Source: Adiantum capillus-veneris
Lineage: Eukaryota > Streptophyta > Polypodiopsida > Polypodiales > Pteridaceae
Direction: 5' to 3'
DNA: 62,000 bases
Assembly: GCA_014529385.2 (NCBI GenBank)
Contig: CM043956.1
Span: 61,452,120-61,514,119 of the forward strand
Under the pieces are notes generated by a model that worked only from the letters and a program-made list of their open reading frames with translations, was not told the DNA's origin and did no database searches. Positions 49,688 to 60,701 of this stretch are shown piece by piece. The position numbers and the translations under genes are program-made. The number at the start of each line of letters is the position of its first letter. Position 1 is the first letter of the stretch.

Positions 49688-51280
49688 CTATAGTGTTGAG
49701 TCTTTTCCATCTAAACTTATCATAGAATGACAGTTTTCATGACATTTATAAAGAATTTGGTGCCGAATTTTTGCATCCATCTTGTGTATACAAACTCTTT
49801 CCTTGTGAAGTAGGTACCCATTGTCAATGGAAAAATTCCTCCATCTAGTTAGTTCACCACTCATAAGAGGAGAAGCAAGTATGGAGGAAATATACACACT
49901 ACCAACATGGTATTCTATTAAAATTTCCTTCAATTTATTAGCAACAATTGCTTATTGTGGTGACTAAGAAGTAGGAAGAGAAGAAAGAGAGGAAGGAGAA
50001 GCATGCGGCGTTGAAGAATTTCTTGACACAACAAAATCATTATCAGCATTTGATAACAAGTGAGTCAAAAATTAACAAAAAATGAGTTCTTCTATTTCAT
50101 CATTGGAATAGAGCTTCATAAGCTCTAATGTACAAATGAGTGGTGAGGAAGGTGTATCTTTTCTCTCTAATAGCAATGTGTACATACCATTGGATTCAAA
50201 CATAAGATTGTTATACTCATAGCTATGATGTAATCGTGAACCTAACCATGCAACCACTCTTGACTTAACACCACATTTACTCTATCCATGTTCATCAATT
50301 GAAAGTCTAAGATTGAATGGATTGCACTCAACATAATGGCCATTCAGTGGGAACTAGGTGTCTGAGGCAAATTTGAGATGTTTCACTAACTTATATTTAC
50401 TCAAATTGTGAGAGGCTCCATCATAGGATTCTCACCTTATGACCTTGAATGTAGCCATGCATTCTTACAAGCTCGTGTGGCCAAATGTCGATTCCCACAT
50501 AGATGTAGTGATACATCACTCATGAATCGCTTCGATATGTGTCGCCTCCACATTGGCATGACAATAAGAGGCTTCCAAAGAAATCAATTACACCATGTGG
50601 ATCACTTTGTCTTTACCCTAGGCAACAAATTTTCCCTTGGGACAATCCTTTTTACCATGACCACTTCCCATGCAAGTGAAACATAACTTGCCTTTCTTTG
50701 CTTTCTCAAATTCCTAAATTGAAAGATGGCCTCTAAGCCCCTTCTGTCTCTTGGACACATCAGATGAAGGAGCAATAAATTTTGTTTTATTATGTGCTTG
50801 ATTATACTATGAGATGCACATGGATGCAAACTATCAAGAATATGTGTATTATGCAACAATTTATTATCAAGAGCATCATGAATATGTGCTTGCACTAAAG
50901 ATTTCTCAAGCGTTTTGGGGTCTTGAGTTTTAACATACTTCTCAAGCTCAGGAGTTAATCCACAGATAAACCCTCTAGTTTAAGGATGACATCTCTATAA
51001 TGAGACATATATTCAAGCAGTGTCTTATACTACCACATAGAATACTTATCCCATGCTATCCACCTTCTATCCTTCTCATGAATACCATCCCATTTACTAA
51101 GGAAGATATCAATTATATTTTTGTTGTGTTATTTCTCCTCTCCCAAAAGACTGGTGGTTTTGTGTTTTTCAACAATTCATCCTCTTTCTGAATAATAGTT
51201 TGCAATGGATCTAGATTGGATCCTTGCTCTGGTGCACCGTAAATAAAATTTTCAAGCTTTGAGTCACAAAAATTCTTAGT
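49688..51280 (-). pseudogene. Degenerate Ty3/gypsy gag and integrase-region remnant
   Basis: From right to left on the minus strand: a gag-like stretch with YKTLLEYMSHYRDV and LTPELEKYVKTQDPKTLEKS spread over shifted frames (about 51060-50850), a zinc knuckle CFTCMGSGHGKKDC (about 50636-50680), and, after a non-homologous gap, a segment with FSIDNGYLLHKERVC and HQILYKCHENCH (about 49700-49860) like the stretch before an integrase zinc finger. No reverse transcriptase remains. It is a different family from Gy-A/B/D. Confidence 0.55.
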
Positions 51281-52338
51281 CGGATCACTTGCAGTTCCAT
51301 TGGCTTAATGATTCATGAATTGCACTATTAGATTAGAAATTTAGTGACAGTCTCATTCAAAAACACAAAATTTACCTCTAACACAGTTATGTATGATTGG
51401 AGCGCTCGAAATCCTTAAATTTTATGAAGCGGTTCTATTTGGTCGTCCATGCAAGTTGTCATGTAGTTCGTAGAAGCATTGGATAGGTGGACTTTAAACC
51501 TACATATGAGAGACACTGCTACCAAATTTTTGTGGTTAGGTAGTAGCATACCATACAAATTTAATTTGATTACTCACCAACTGAAGCTAAGGTTTCCAAC
51601 CAATCTTTCCATCTTTAAGTTTCTACATACCACTTTGTATCACTAGCCACCTTTGATAGGCATAAGCTGTGCTACGAGATGGTACCTATTTATTCTTTTA
51701 CCTAACTATTCTCCATGAGAGTATCTTGATTTGGGGAAATGGTAGGTAGATGCTCGAAATCAAAAGTATGATGCGTTTTTATTTTTGAATCCATGGCGTA
51801 GTGCTATTGTTAATGAAAAAAATAGTACCTCCTCGTAACAAATAAGACTTATGAATAGCTGGAGAATCATTGGTGCAAATAGCCGGCTTCAATTTTTGAA
51901 AGCTTGGAATCCTTGATACATCGATGCTTGCACTTATAAGTTGAGGGTTTTGAAGTTGTGCCAAACTTTCAAATGGCTCGACACAAAGATTAAAAAAAAG
52001 CTGTGGAATGAAAGTGGCTATAATTTCTATTACAAATTACATTATTGAGGTCAATTCCATTGCTGAGCTACCTTGCTGACTACATAGGTGAAGCCTAAAG
52101 ATCTGTAATGCCTCGAACGTGCTTTGAGAGATTTTTGAAGTACAAATCTAAAAGCCTTGAGAGCTTGTCAAAACCAAAAATTCGTGCCAAATTTTTGAGG
52201 GTTGATTGATTTGGCCAAAACTTGTACGCCTTAATGATGAATTGCAAGTTGGTTTGGATATCGGGGTGTTAGAAATAGCCTCCCAATATTTTTGTTGGAA
52301 CCGGCGTTTAGTTTGATGAGATCCTTGAGAGAAGGGAA
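51281..52338. other. Unassigned sequence
   Basis: May include more of the degraded gag-side element to its left, but nothing was recognised with confidence. Confidence 0.4.
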
Positions 52339-52343
52339 GGGGG

Positions 52344-53122
52344 TGTTAAGTATGGAGCCTGATTTACCCTTGTAATTTTCTGTGGTAAAAGCGCACATTT
52401 GTAAGGCCCCCATTATGAGGAGAAGCCATCGTGTGTGAAGGAAAATCACTCACCGGAAACCAAAATTTTCACGGACAAGAATCAGGGGCAACTTTAAAGG
52501 CCTCGGGGACGGAGGCCCCCGAGACTTTTTTTCGCCGGAATATTATGGCCGGAGGGCAGCCGGAAAGTAGTCGGAAAACAACCGGTCGGTTGGCCGGTAG
52601 TCAATGGCCGATGGCCGATGGTCGGAAGTCAATGGCCGGTGGCCGGTGGTCGAAAGTCAATGGCCGGTGGCCGGTGGCCGAATTCAAAAGCGGACTTGTC
52701 TTCTCAAGGGCGGCCACACATGGGCGGATTGGAGGGTCCGATTTGGACTTATTCGCACAAGGGAGGCTATACATGGCTGTCTCTCATAAGAGAGGGCAGC
52801 CCTTTTGGCCTATAAAAGGAGGCCATTTCTACACACATTTGATATAGTGTGAAGTTGATGCAACAAGGTGAGTGTGAGGTGGTGAGAGTGAAGCAAGGCG
52901 GGAGCTCCATTAAGGGTATAATCCCTTTGTAAACTACTTCTTGTTTTGAAGTACTAAAGCCATTGAGTGGCTGCTTTCCCGTGGACGTAGCCCACATTGG
53001 GTGAACCACGTATATCGTGTGTACTCTCTCTCTCTCTCTACTCTATAATCTCGTGTATATAAATCTGTCTCTCTCCATTAAGTAATCTACTCAATTATCT
53101 ATTTAGCTACGTCTTATTTCCT

Positions 53123-53126
<4 letters not shown>
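52344..53126 (+). mobile_element. Solo LTR, family S (copy 2)
   Basis: 783 bp, TGTTAAG to CTAACA, homologous to 65-843. GGGGG lies on both sides (52339-52343 and the start of the poly-G run at 53127), consistent with a TSD in a G tract, though such a duplication is weak evidence. A ~60-bp segment near 52479-52540, absent from copy 1, contains the inverted pair CTCGGGG/CCCCGAG. Confidence 0.8.
52811..52817 (+). promoter_or_regulatory. TATA box of solo LTR copy 2
   Basis: TATAAAA in the same conserved context as in copy 1. Confidence 0.6.

Positions 53127-53155
<29 letters not shown>
53127..53155. repeat. Poly-G run of 29
   Basis: Directly follows the LTR end. It probably grew from the target-site G tract. 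Exact length is uncertain in any assembly. Confidence 0.9.
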
Positions 53156-53158
<3 letters not shown>

Positions 53159-53920
53159 CCTTGACCACCCAAAGGCCAAAAAACATTAATCTTTGGTAGC
53201 CTTAGTGTCAACTCAATGCCAAGCTTGAGCTATGGCAAGTAGAGAAGCGCCGATGAAGAAGAGAAGCCATCTGCAAATCCTCCAAAAACAAGAATTGCCC
53301 CCTCCTTGGCATGAATCCATAGAGAGAAACCTCAAGCTATTTGGTGCAAGTGCCACCGCAAGGGAATATGTGCACTAGGGTTGGTACCATGCTAACACAC
53401 AATCAATTCCTTGTTCCCAACATTTCATGCCATAGATCCTACTTTGCATAAGCCAAAAACTACTTCATATGCTTTGGAATGCATAAGTATTAGATTGCTT
53501 TCATTCAATGTATACTAAACCAACCCGATAGCCAATATCGCCTCATTGCATCATTTTCCATTTCATAATATTCCTCCTTGTACACATTGAGGGTGATCTA
53601 TGATACATGTTTATGGCACAATCCAATGCTCACACGGTCTTGCTGTGATTATTATCTATGTTCCAATTCTCAAGTTATCTTTAGCCAAGAAAGCTTAACA
53701 TATGTGATGCTAGGGCTTGAGAGAGTGGATGCGTAAATATTACATGTGTAGGATTGTAGAAGATTTAAAACCATGAAACACCAACCTTGTGGGTATTTTA
53801 TGCAAACTGACATATAATTGGTTGCATATGAAACAATGATGGTACATATATACCTCAACATGGAGTACTCAAAGAAGAGATATTTCTATCTACATCCAAC
53901 TGGCAAAGAGAGAAAGCTTA
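53156..53920. other. Unassigned sequence left of the copia element
   Basis: No gene recognised. It may be the continuation of the LINE remnant found right of the copia element, since the copia insertion separates the two, but no LINE motif was identified on this side. Confidence 0.35.
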
Positions 53921-53925
53921 AAGAT

Positions 53926-54151
53926 TGTTGGGATTAAAGCCCAAGTGGCCTCTTATGCGGATATGGCCGGCCGCCCGCCTAACTCACTTACCTCTAACTC
54001 TTTGTATATACTAACTTATACTTTGTGAATACTAAGGTAATTGGGAGATAACCCTTCTAACAGTTCTCTGCGTACTGTACTGTGTAAGCTCACTGTGTGT
54101 GTGTGTGTGTGTGAGTGAGAGAGTCGACCCACGCTCCGCTCCGCGACTTCA
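53926..54151 (+). repeat. Cop-1 5' LTR
   Basis: 226 bp, TGTTGGGATT to GCGACTTCA, with TATATA at 54005-54010 as a TATA candidate and a (GT)n tract at about 54095-54113. Confidence 0.95.
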
Positions 54152-54153
54152 AT

Positions 54154-54165
54154 TGGTATCAGAGC
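54154..54165 (+). other. Cop-1 primer-binding site
   Basis: TGGTATCAGAGC, an exact complement of the 3' end of initiator tRNA-Met, two bases after the LTR. Confidence 0.9.
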
Positions 54166-55208
54166 CTTGGTTCAGTGCGGATTTGCGCAATCGCGCGCGC
54201 GCGCACTTTTCCGGCAGATTCTGGATCCGGAGTTCGAAAATTCACACTCGGTGTTCCGAGAGCATTTCCATCAGGCGACCTGGAGTTTTACCCCCCTTTC
54301 GAAGCCGTTTATGCCCTCAGAATTTCGTTCTGAGCACTACAGCAGAAGATAGATTTCAGCCGCAAAGAAATCCGTCTTGTGTAGATTGGCAAGCAGGAGG
54401 TGGTCGACATCAATATCGACATCGACATACATCACTTATTCGTCTTCAGAGCATCATCTATAGACTAGGTACACATATATATCATCAGATATATATATTG
54501 CAGTCTGCATTGCTACTTCTTGTGCTTGCCAGGTTCCAGGGGAGGTGTGGCCATACGACGGCTTGACACCACTGGCATGTATTGCAGATTGATGTACTGT
54601 GATTGTGGGTCTGCTAGTTGTGAGTCACGCTAGCAGACAGACCGCCGCAGCGGTCATAGGACAGTGATTGGTCTATTATAGGATGTATGCTAGTTCTGGG
54701 CAGTTTGCTGAGCCATCTGAGAGGGTCGTGTGTGAGGTTTTTTGAAGCCAAGCACTGGGGGCTGGGTTACCCAGTGTGAGGTGGATTAGGTTGCTGGAGT
54801 TCCCCTCTACACGCATCCTCTTCGGCGACTTTTATCCCTTAGGATGTATGACTTTGTGTAGACACTGGATTGCATCTTATGCGTCAGGCCGTTGAGGCAT
54901 TGTTCAGGGTTCAGTCTTGAGACAGATACAGGTTCTGTCATCGCCCAGAGAGGAGACAGTGTATGCTTACAGGACAGCATATTACAGGGATTTTTTAGAT
55001 TTGTCATTGGTCAGCTATTTATGATTGTTTTTTGAGCTATCTTTTGGTTCCCAGAGCTCAGTTTACAGGGGAGACTCTGTCAAAAATTTTCAAAATACTG
55101 ACAGTTCCTGAGGAGAGGTGTTCAGCTTGTTGATTACAGCTTGTTTACTGTGTACAGAGGCCAGTTTACAGGGGAAACTCTGCCGGATTTTTCTCAGGAG
55201 TAAACAGT
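54166..55208 (+). other. Cop-1 untranslated leader
   Basis: About 1 kb without supported coding. A GAG-CTCAGTTTACAGGGGA-like stretch occurs twice near the 3' end (about 55050 and 55160). The 155-codon frame at 54099-54566 starts inside the LTR and has no recognised domain. Confidence 0.6.
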
Positions 55209-58200
55209 TTGGCAGATATGGCATCTTCTCAAAGTGAGACTCTTTACAACATAAAGAAGCTGGATGGCACAAACTTTCCATTCTGGAAGAAGCAGATTTG
55301 GCAAGTTTTGGTGCAGAAAAAACAAGTGAAGCCACTGAAGCTCAAAGGGGAGAGACCAGAAGGTATGGCTGAAGATGAGTGGGAAGAGCTTGACGAGTTA
55401 GCTTGTTCCACAATCATGCTGACACTGGCAGAAAATGTTTACTTCAACGTAGCAGAAGAGACTACAGCGTATGGCGTATGGCAAAAGCTATGTGGAATAT
55501 ACGAGAAACAAAGTGCTGCTTCTCAAATTTACTGGCTCAAGAAATTGGTGGATTTGAAGATGAAGGAAGGGACAGCCATGTCAAATCATCTGAATGAATT
55601 TCACACAATTTTCAGCCAGTTAACAGCACAGGAGATAGTCTTTCCAGAATCAGTGAAGGCTATGTTTCTCTTAATCACTTTGCCAGACAGTTGGGATACT
55701 TTTCGTACAGCGTTAAGTAATTCTGTCGCGCCAGAAGGTCTTACAAGTGCCAATGTAGAAGGCAGCTTGCTCACAGAGGAAGTGAACAGGAAGAACATTG
55801 ACAAAGGCAAAGGCAATAGCGCTTTGGTCGTTCGAGTGAGACAACAGTTTAAAGAAAAGAAGGGTAAGAAGGCACAAAACCGAAGTAAGTCTCGTGATTC
55901 GAAGTCAAAGGATGACATAGAATGCTACCATTGTGGCAAGAAGGGTCACATGAAGCGAGACTGTACGAAGTGGAAACAAGAAAAAGGCAAAACAAAGAGT
56001 TCTGAGCAAGATGAAAAGAAGAGTTCAGTGAAGATTGAAGAGGTGAATGTCACAGGATCTGGTTCAGACAGTGATTCTGGTATAGCAGCTGGTGACATCT
56101 TCCTTACAAGCAATCTTGATTCTGTTTTCTTGACTGCAGAGGATGGACATGCTATGAGTGATTGGATTATCGACTCAGGGGCATCTTTACATGTTTCTCC
56201 GCACAAAGAGTGGTTTACATCATATGTGGCTACTAAAGATTATGTCAGACTTGGCAATGAGCAGGTTTGTGACATACTTGGAGTGGGAGATGTGCAGTTG
56301 AAGTTTCAGAATGGCTCTTCTTTATGGCTCAAGAATGTCAGACATGTTCCAGCAATCCGAAAGAGCTTGATTAGTACAGGGAAGTTGGATGATGCGGGTT
56401 ATGTGACAGTTTTTGGGAACAGCGCTTGGAAGATCTCCAAAGGTTCGATGACTGTAGCACATGGCAGCAAGTCAGGAACTCTGTACACTTTACATGTTTC
56501 AGAGGTTAAAAACCATGTAATTAATGTGATTGAGCAGCCAAGTGTGTCACTGTGGCATCGTAGGTTGGGACATATGTCAAAAAGAGGAATGGAAATACTT
56601 TCTCATTATGGTTATTTGCCTGGATTTTCATTTCAAGATTTCGAGTTTTGTGAGCATTGTGTTTATGGTAAGCAAACACAGGAACCGCACAGATCAAAGA
56701 GGAATCGTAGGGACGAACGGTTAGCTCTTGTACACAGTGATCTATGCGGACCAATGCCTAGTTTGTCACTAGGGGGAGCAGCGTACTTTTGTACATTCAT
56801 AGATGACTATTCTCGCAAAGTATGGGTTTACTTCTTGAAGCACAAGGATGAGGTGCTCAAGGTCTTTAAGACATTCTTGCAGCTGGTGGAGAATCAGAGT
56901 GGTCAGAAGCTGAAGTGCTTGAGAACTGACAATGGTGGAGAGTACGTTTCCAAAGCTTTTCAAGACTTTTGTGAAACAAAAGGGATTAAGCGGGAACTTA
57001 CTGCACCATATAATCCTTCACAAAATGGGGTTGCAGAACGTATGAATAGGACCATACAAGAGAAGGTCAGAAGCATGTTGTCAAATGCTGAGTTGCCTGA
57101 TGGATTTTGGGCGGAAGCAGTGGCTACAGCAGTCCATTTGATCAACAGGTCTCCTAGTAGGGTTCTGGATAAGAGTGCAGTGGCCGAGATGCTATGGACA
57201 GGCAAGGCACCTTTGTATAAGCATCTCAGAGTCTTTGGTTGTGAAGCTTATAGCCATATTCCTAAGGAGTTCAGAAATAAGTTAGAACCAAAGAGCAAGA
57301 AGTGTATATTTCTTAGCTACGGAGAATCAGGCGAGATGGGTTACCGGCTTTGGGATCCTGAGTCCAGAAAGCTTATTCGTAGCAATGATGTGCATTTCAA
57401 TGAAGCCAAGTTTCACGCTAAGCCAGAGAAGACAGAGGAGATCAGAAGAGTTGTCTTCAAGGAAGATGGACCTAGTGCTAGCACATCAAGACAGCATGGT
57501 CAGGCTCAGGAACAACCTATAGTGGCTAGAGAGGCAGAATCAATTGTGGTGAGACGTTCTGAGCGTGTCTCCAAACCACCTGATCGTTATGTGCCATCTC
57601 TAAATTATGTCATGCTCACAGATTGCGGAGAACCATCTTGTTACAAGGAAGCATTACAAGTGGTTGACTCGAAAAAATGGCAGTTGGCCATGCAGTCAGA
57701 GATGACAGCTCTGCATAAAAACCAGACATGGAAGTTGGTTAAATTACCACAGGGCAAAAAGGCTCTACCTTGTAAATGGGTTTACAGGTATAAGATCACC
57801 GCTCATGATAGTCAGCCAAAGTACAAAGCAAGGCTTGTTGCCAAGGGCTTTAAGCAAGAACAAGGCATTGACTTTGATGAAGTCTTCTCTCCAGTGGTCA
57901 AGATGACTACATTGAGATGCTTTCTTGCATTGGTTGCTATATTGGATTTGGTGTTGCACCAAATGGATGTCAAGACAGCGTTCTTGCATGGTGATTTAGA
58001 TGTGGAAATTTACATGCAGCAGCCAGAAGGGTTTGTTGAGAAAGGCATGGAACATTTGGTATGCCAGTTGTTAAAGAGTCTTTATGGCTTAAAACAATCA
58101 CCGAGGGCATGGTACCATAAGTTCCACCAGTTTATGCTTTCTCAAGGCTACAAACGTAGTGAGTTCGATCACTGTCTATATACAAAGAAGGCTAAGGATG

Positions 58201-59132
58201 GCAGTTGGCTGATCCTTATTTTGTATGTGGATGACATGTTGATTGCTGGCAAACACTTGGAAGAAATTTCAGCTTTGAAGTCAAAGATGGCAAAATCGTT
58301 TGACATGAAAGACATGGGTGAGGCAAGTCATATACTTGGTATGCGCATTGAGAGAGACAGATCAAAGAAGTTGATTTGGTTATCTCAAACAGAGTATATT
58401 GACAAGGTTTTGCAACGTTTCAATATGGAGAAGGGAAAGGCATTGAGTGTTCCATTGCCACCATATGTGAAACTTAGCAAACAAGATTGTCCTGTGTCTG
58501 AGGAAGAAAAGGTTGAAATGGATAAGATTCCATATGCGTCTGCAGTGGGTAGTTTGATGTATGCAATGATTGCTACACGTCCGGATATTGCATTTGCAGT
58601 GGGAGTGGTTAGCAGATATATGTCAAATCCCGGCAAGAAACATTGGGAGGCAGTGAAAGGTATCATGAGATACTTAAAACATACAAAGAGTATGCGCATA
58701 TGCTATGGTAGTCAGGGTTTGAGTGTCAGAGGATACACTGACTCAGATTATGCAGGAGACTTGGATAAGAGGAGATCTACATCAGGCTATGTCTTTACAT
58801 TGGCTGGAGGTGCCATATCATGGCGATCTCGATTACAAGATTGTGTTACGCAGTCTACTACAGAAGCTGAGTATGTTGCAGCAAATGAGGCATGCAAAGA
58901 AGCTATTTGGCTTGGTAGATTGGTTGCAGACTTGGGAATCAAAGTAGATATGCCAGAGTTATATTGTGATAGTCAAAGTGCTATACAATTGGCAAAGAAT
59001 CCAGTGTTCCATTCGAAGACTAAGCATATTGATGTCAAATATCACTTCATTAGGGAAGTACTTGAAGACGAGCAGATACAACTGCTGAAGATCCACACCA
59101 AGGACAATCCTGCTGATCTACTCACAAAGTGA
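55209..59132 (+). CDS. Cop-1 gag-pol polyprotein
   Basis: 1307 codons, no frameshift or stop, close to the usual size of Tnt1-type plant copia polyproteins. Order: gag (about 1-230), zinc knuckle CX2CX4HX4C (Cys239-Cys252), aspartic protease with DSGA (Asp322), pre-integrase H...H...CxxC region (from about His450), integrase core with Asp511, Asp574 and Glu610 (35 residues between the last two), reverse transcriptase with YVDD at 1006-1009, and RNase H with TDSDYAG (Asp1178), the TKHIDVKYHFIRE segment and a PADLLTK end. This order, integrase before reverse transcriptase, defines Ty1/copia. The start chosen is the first ATG of the frame; a second Met lies three codons on. Catalytic residues look intact. 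Confidence 0.95.
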   Translation: MADMASSQSETLYNIKKLDGTNFPFWKKQIWQVLVQKKQVKPLKLKGERPEGMAEDEWEELDELACSTIMLTLAENVYFNVAEETTAYGVWQKLCGIYEKQSAASQIYWLKKLVDLKMKEGTAMSNHLNEFHTIFSQLTAQEIVFPESVKAMFLLITLPDSWDTFRTALSNSVAPEGLTSANVEGSLLTEEVNRKNIDKGKGNSALVVRVRQQFKEKKGKKAQNRSKSRDSKSKDDIECYHCGKKGHMKRDCTKWKQEKGKTKSSEQDEKKSSVKIEEVNVTGSGSDSDSGIAAGDIFLTSNLDSVFLTAEDGHAMSDWIIDSGASLHVSPHKEWFTSYVATKDYVRLGNEQVCDILGVGDVQLKFQNGSSLWLKNVRHVPAIRKSLISTGKLDDAGYVTVFGNSAWKISKGSMTVAHGSKSGTLYTLHVSEVKNHVINVIEQPSVSLWHRRLGHMSKRGMEILSHYGYLPGFSFQDFEFCEHCVYGKQTQEPHRSKRNRRDERLALVHSDLCGPMPSLSLGGAAYFCTFIDDYSRKVWVYFLKHKDEVLKVFKTFLQLVENQSGQKLKCLRTDNGGEYVSKAFQDFCETKGIKRELTAPYNPSQNGVAERMNRTIQEKVRSMLSNAELPDGFWAEAVATAVHLINRSPSRVLDKSAVAEMLWTGKAPLYKHLRVFGCEAYSHIPKEFRNKLEPKSKKCIFLSYGESGEMGYRLWDPESRKLIRSNDVHFNEAKFHAKPEKTEEIRRVVFKEDGPSASTSRQHGQAQEQPIVAREAESIVVRRSERVSKPPDRYVPSLNYVMLTDCGEPSCYKEALQVVDSKKWQLAMQSEMTALHKNQTWKLVKLPQGKKALPCKWVYRYKITAHDSQPKYKARLVAKGFKQEQGIDFDEVFSPVVKMTTLRCFLALVAILDLVLHQMDVKTAFLHGDLDVEIYMQQPEGFVEKGMEHLVCQLLKSLYGLKQSPRAWYHKFHQFMLSQGYKRSEFDHCLYTKKAKDGSWLILILYVDDMLIAGKHLEEISALKSKMAKSFDMKDMGEASHILGMRIERDRSKKLIWLSQTEYIDKVLQRFNMEKGKALSVPLPPYVKLSKQDCPVSEEEKVEMDKIPYASAVGSLMYAMIATRPDIAFAVGVVSRYMSNPGKKHWEAVKGIMRYLKHTKSMRICYGSQGLSVRGYTDSDYAGDLDKRRSTSGYVFTLAGGAISWRSRLQDCVTQSTTEAEYVAANEACKEAIWLGRLVADLGIKVDMPELYCDSQSAIQLAKNPVFHSKTKHIDVKYHFIREVLEDEQIQLLKIHTKDNPADLLTK

Positions 59133-59256
59133 CTTCCAGGAGAGGGCGTTGTGCATTGTCGTGAGTTATTGGGCATTGGATAGATGGCAGCCATGGAAAT
59201 CTTTGTACATTTATGTTCATAGATTTACAGTTACTTAAAGTGCCACATTGGACTTT

Positions 59257-59267
59257 AAGTGGGAGGT
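59257..59267 (+). other. Cop-1 polypurine tract
   Basis: AAGTGGGAGGT directly before the 3' LTR. Confidence 0.8.
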
Positions 59268-59497
59268 TGTTGGGATTAAAGCCCAAGTGGCCTCTTATGC
59301 GGATATGGCCGGCCGCCCGCCTAACTCACTTACCTCTAATTCTTTGTATATACTAACTTATACTTTGTGAATACTAAGGTAATTGGGAGATAACCCTTCT
59401 AACAGTTCTCTGCGTACTGTACTGTGTAAGCTCACTGTGTGTGTGTGTGTGTGTGTGTGAGTGAGAGAGTCGACCCACGCTCCGCTCCGCGACTTCA
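59268..59497 (+). repeat. Cop-1 3' LTR
   Basis: 230 bp, identical to the 5' LTR apart from one base and two extra GT units. Confidence 0.95.
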
Positions 59498-59555
59498 AAG
59501 ATCTCCTGCTTTTGAGTGGCTAACTTTTCAAGCCCACCACATACATCCTTAATTC

Positions 59556-60290
59556 TTAAAAAAGATCCATATATAAGAGTGGACCATAAAATGGAATCTT
59601 TCCAACATTTGGTTGCTCATATAATTGCCTACAATGTGTGTAGATATCCATAAGACTCAAGTCACCAAAACCCTCAACCCACTTGTCCTTCAAGTTTCTC
59701 CAAAATCTTCCATATGCACTTGATTTTTTTTTTTGCTTGACTTCCCATGTTCTTCTCTTCTTTTGAATCAATGCCTTGTATGTTTGCAAATGACTTTGAT
59801 AATTATCTTTGTCCATAGTTGCATCTAGCTTTATCAAGGACTTTCAAGCATCTTGAAACTCTTCATCAAATCACCTTTTGCGTGATCTACTTTTGTTGAT
59901 TCCATGGACATGCTTTACGACAAAGCATTCTTCGACACAATAAAAAATAACTTCTTTGAAAGCTTCCCATTTAGTTTTCAACTGTGCGTCATATTGAAGC
60001 TTTTTCATCTATGACCATTTCAATATACATTGGCCAATGCCTATTTAAAATCCATAGAAAGAGATAACTCTTCTTCTCTTTGGTTGAGATTTTCATGTAT
60101 AGTTGTTTCTTCACATGTAAAGTCAAAACATAAGGTATGATGGTCTAATTCCAGGGCCCATTGGCCAAGTGTAAAAATATTTATGCGATACATGATGGAT
60201 TTGAAGAGTAGCATATGGTCAATCACACTATCCCCATACATAGCATTGTCAACTCTTGGTTCATTTTGACAATACCTAATTTCATGTGAA
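59556..60290 (-). pseudogene. LINE endonuclease/linker remnant
   Basis: Minus-strand frames 60241-60041 and 59837-59556, with stops between. The first resembles the end of an L1-type endonuclease: a DHMLLFKSIMYRI segment, then LELDHHTLCFDF in the place of the usual SDHxPLxxxF. The second resembles the linker before reverse transcriptase (LIQKKRRTWEVKQKK, then SAYGRFWRNLKDKW). The reverse transcriptase is absent; the copia element is inserted downstream in LINE sense. Assigned by motif order only. Confidence 0.55.
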
Positions 60291-60390
60291 ATTTTATAAA
60301 GTTAGCAAACACTATAAAATTTTCTCATTATATTTCTCTACATCTAGAGGCATCTTCAAATATGCAAGAAAAACCAAATTTTCTCATAGG

Positions 60391-60411
60391 TGCTCTCTCT
60401 CTCTCTCTCTC

Positions 60412-60490
<79 letters not shown>

Positions 60491-60545
60491 CGCGCGCGTG
60501 CACACAGACACACACACACACAGACACACACACAAGCATTGAAAG
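60391..60545. repeat. Compound (CT)n(CA)n tract
   Basis: About 30 CT units, then CA units with CG-rich and CAGA interruptions. Confidence 0.95.
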
Positions 60546-60631
60546 TCACTAGTAATCAGTTGTGCACTCTCACTTGATATGTTGTTTTTGATCCCATAAG
60601 TTGTATTTGACCTTTAAAAACGATAAAGGAA

Positions 60632-60666
60632 TCTCTCTCTCTCTCTCTCTCTCTCTTACTCACTCA

Positions 60667-60700
<34 letters not shown>
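60632..60700. repeat. Compound (CT)n(CA)n tract
   Basis: CT units, a short ACTC stretch, then about 16 CA units. Confidence 0.95.

Positions 60701-60701
<1 letters not shown>

Larger units (their letters stand above)
53926..59497 (+). mobile_element. Cop-1, full-length Ty1/copia element
   Basis: 5572 bp with LTRs 53926-54151 and 59268-59497, TSD AAGAT (53921-53925 and 59498-59502), tRNA-Met primer site, leader of about 1 kb, one uninterrupted polyprotein and a polypurine tract. The LTRs differ by one substitution (C/T at about 54000) and two GT units. All parts needed for autonomous transposition appear present, so it is the youngest and best preserved element here. Confidence 0.96.

Noticed and set aside
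54154-54165. tRNA-Met-like sequence as a tRNA gene
   Set aside because: It is only the primer-binding complement after an LTR; the same holds for 30214-30225, 1571-1585, 8214-8233 and 18748-18768.
54099-54566. 155-codon frame at the start of the copia leader
   Set aside because: It begins inside the LTR, crosses the primer site and has no recognisable domain; it is probably chance or an upstream ORF.
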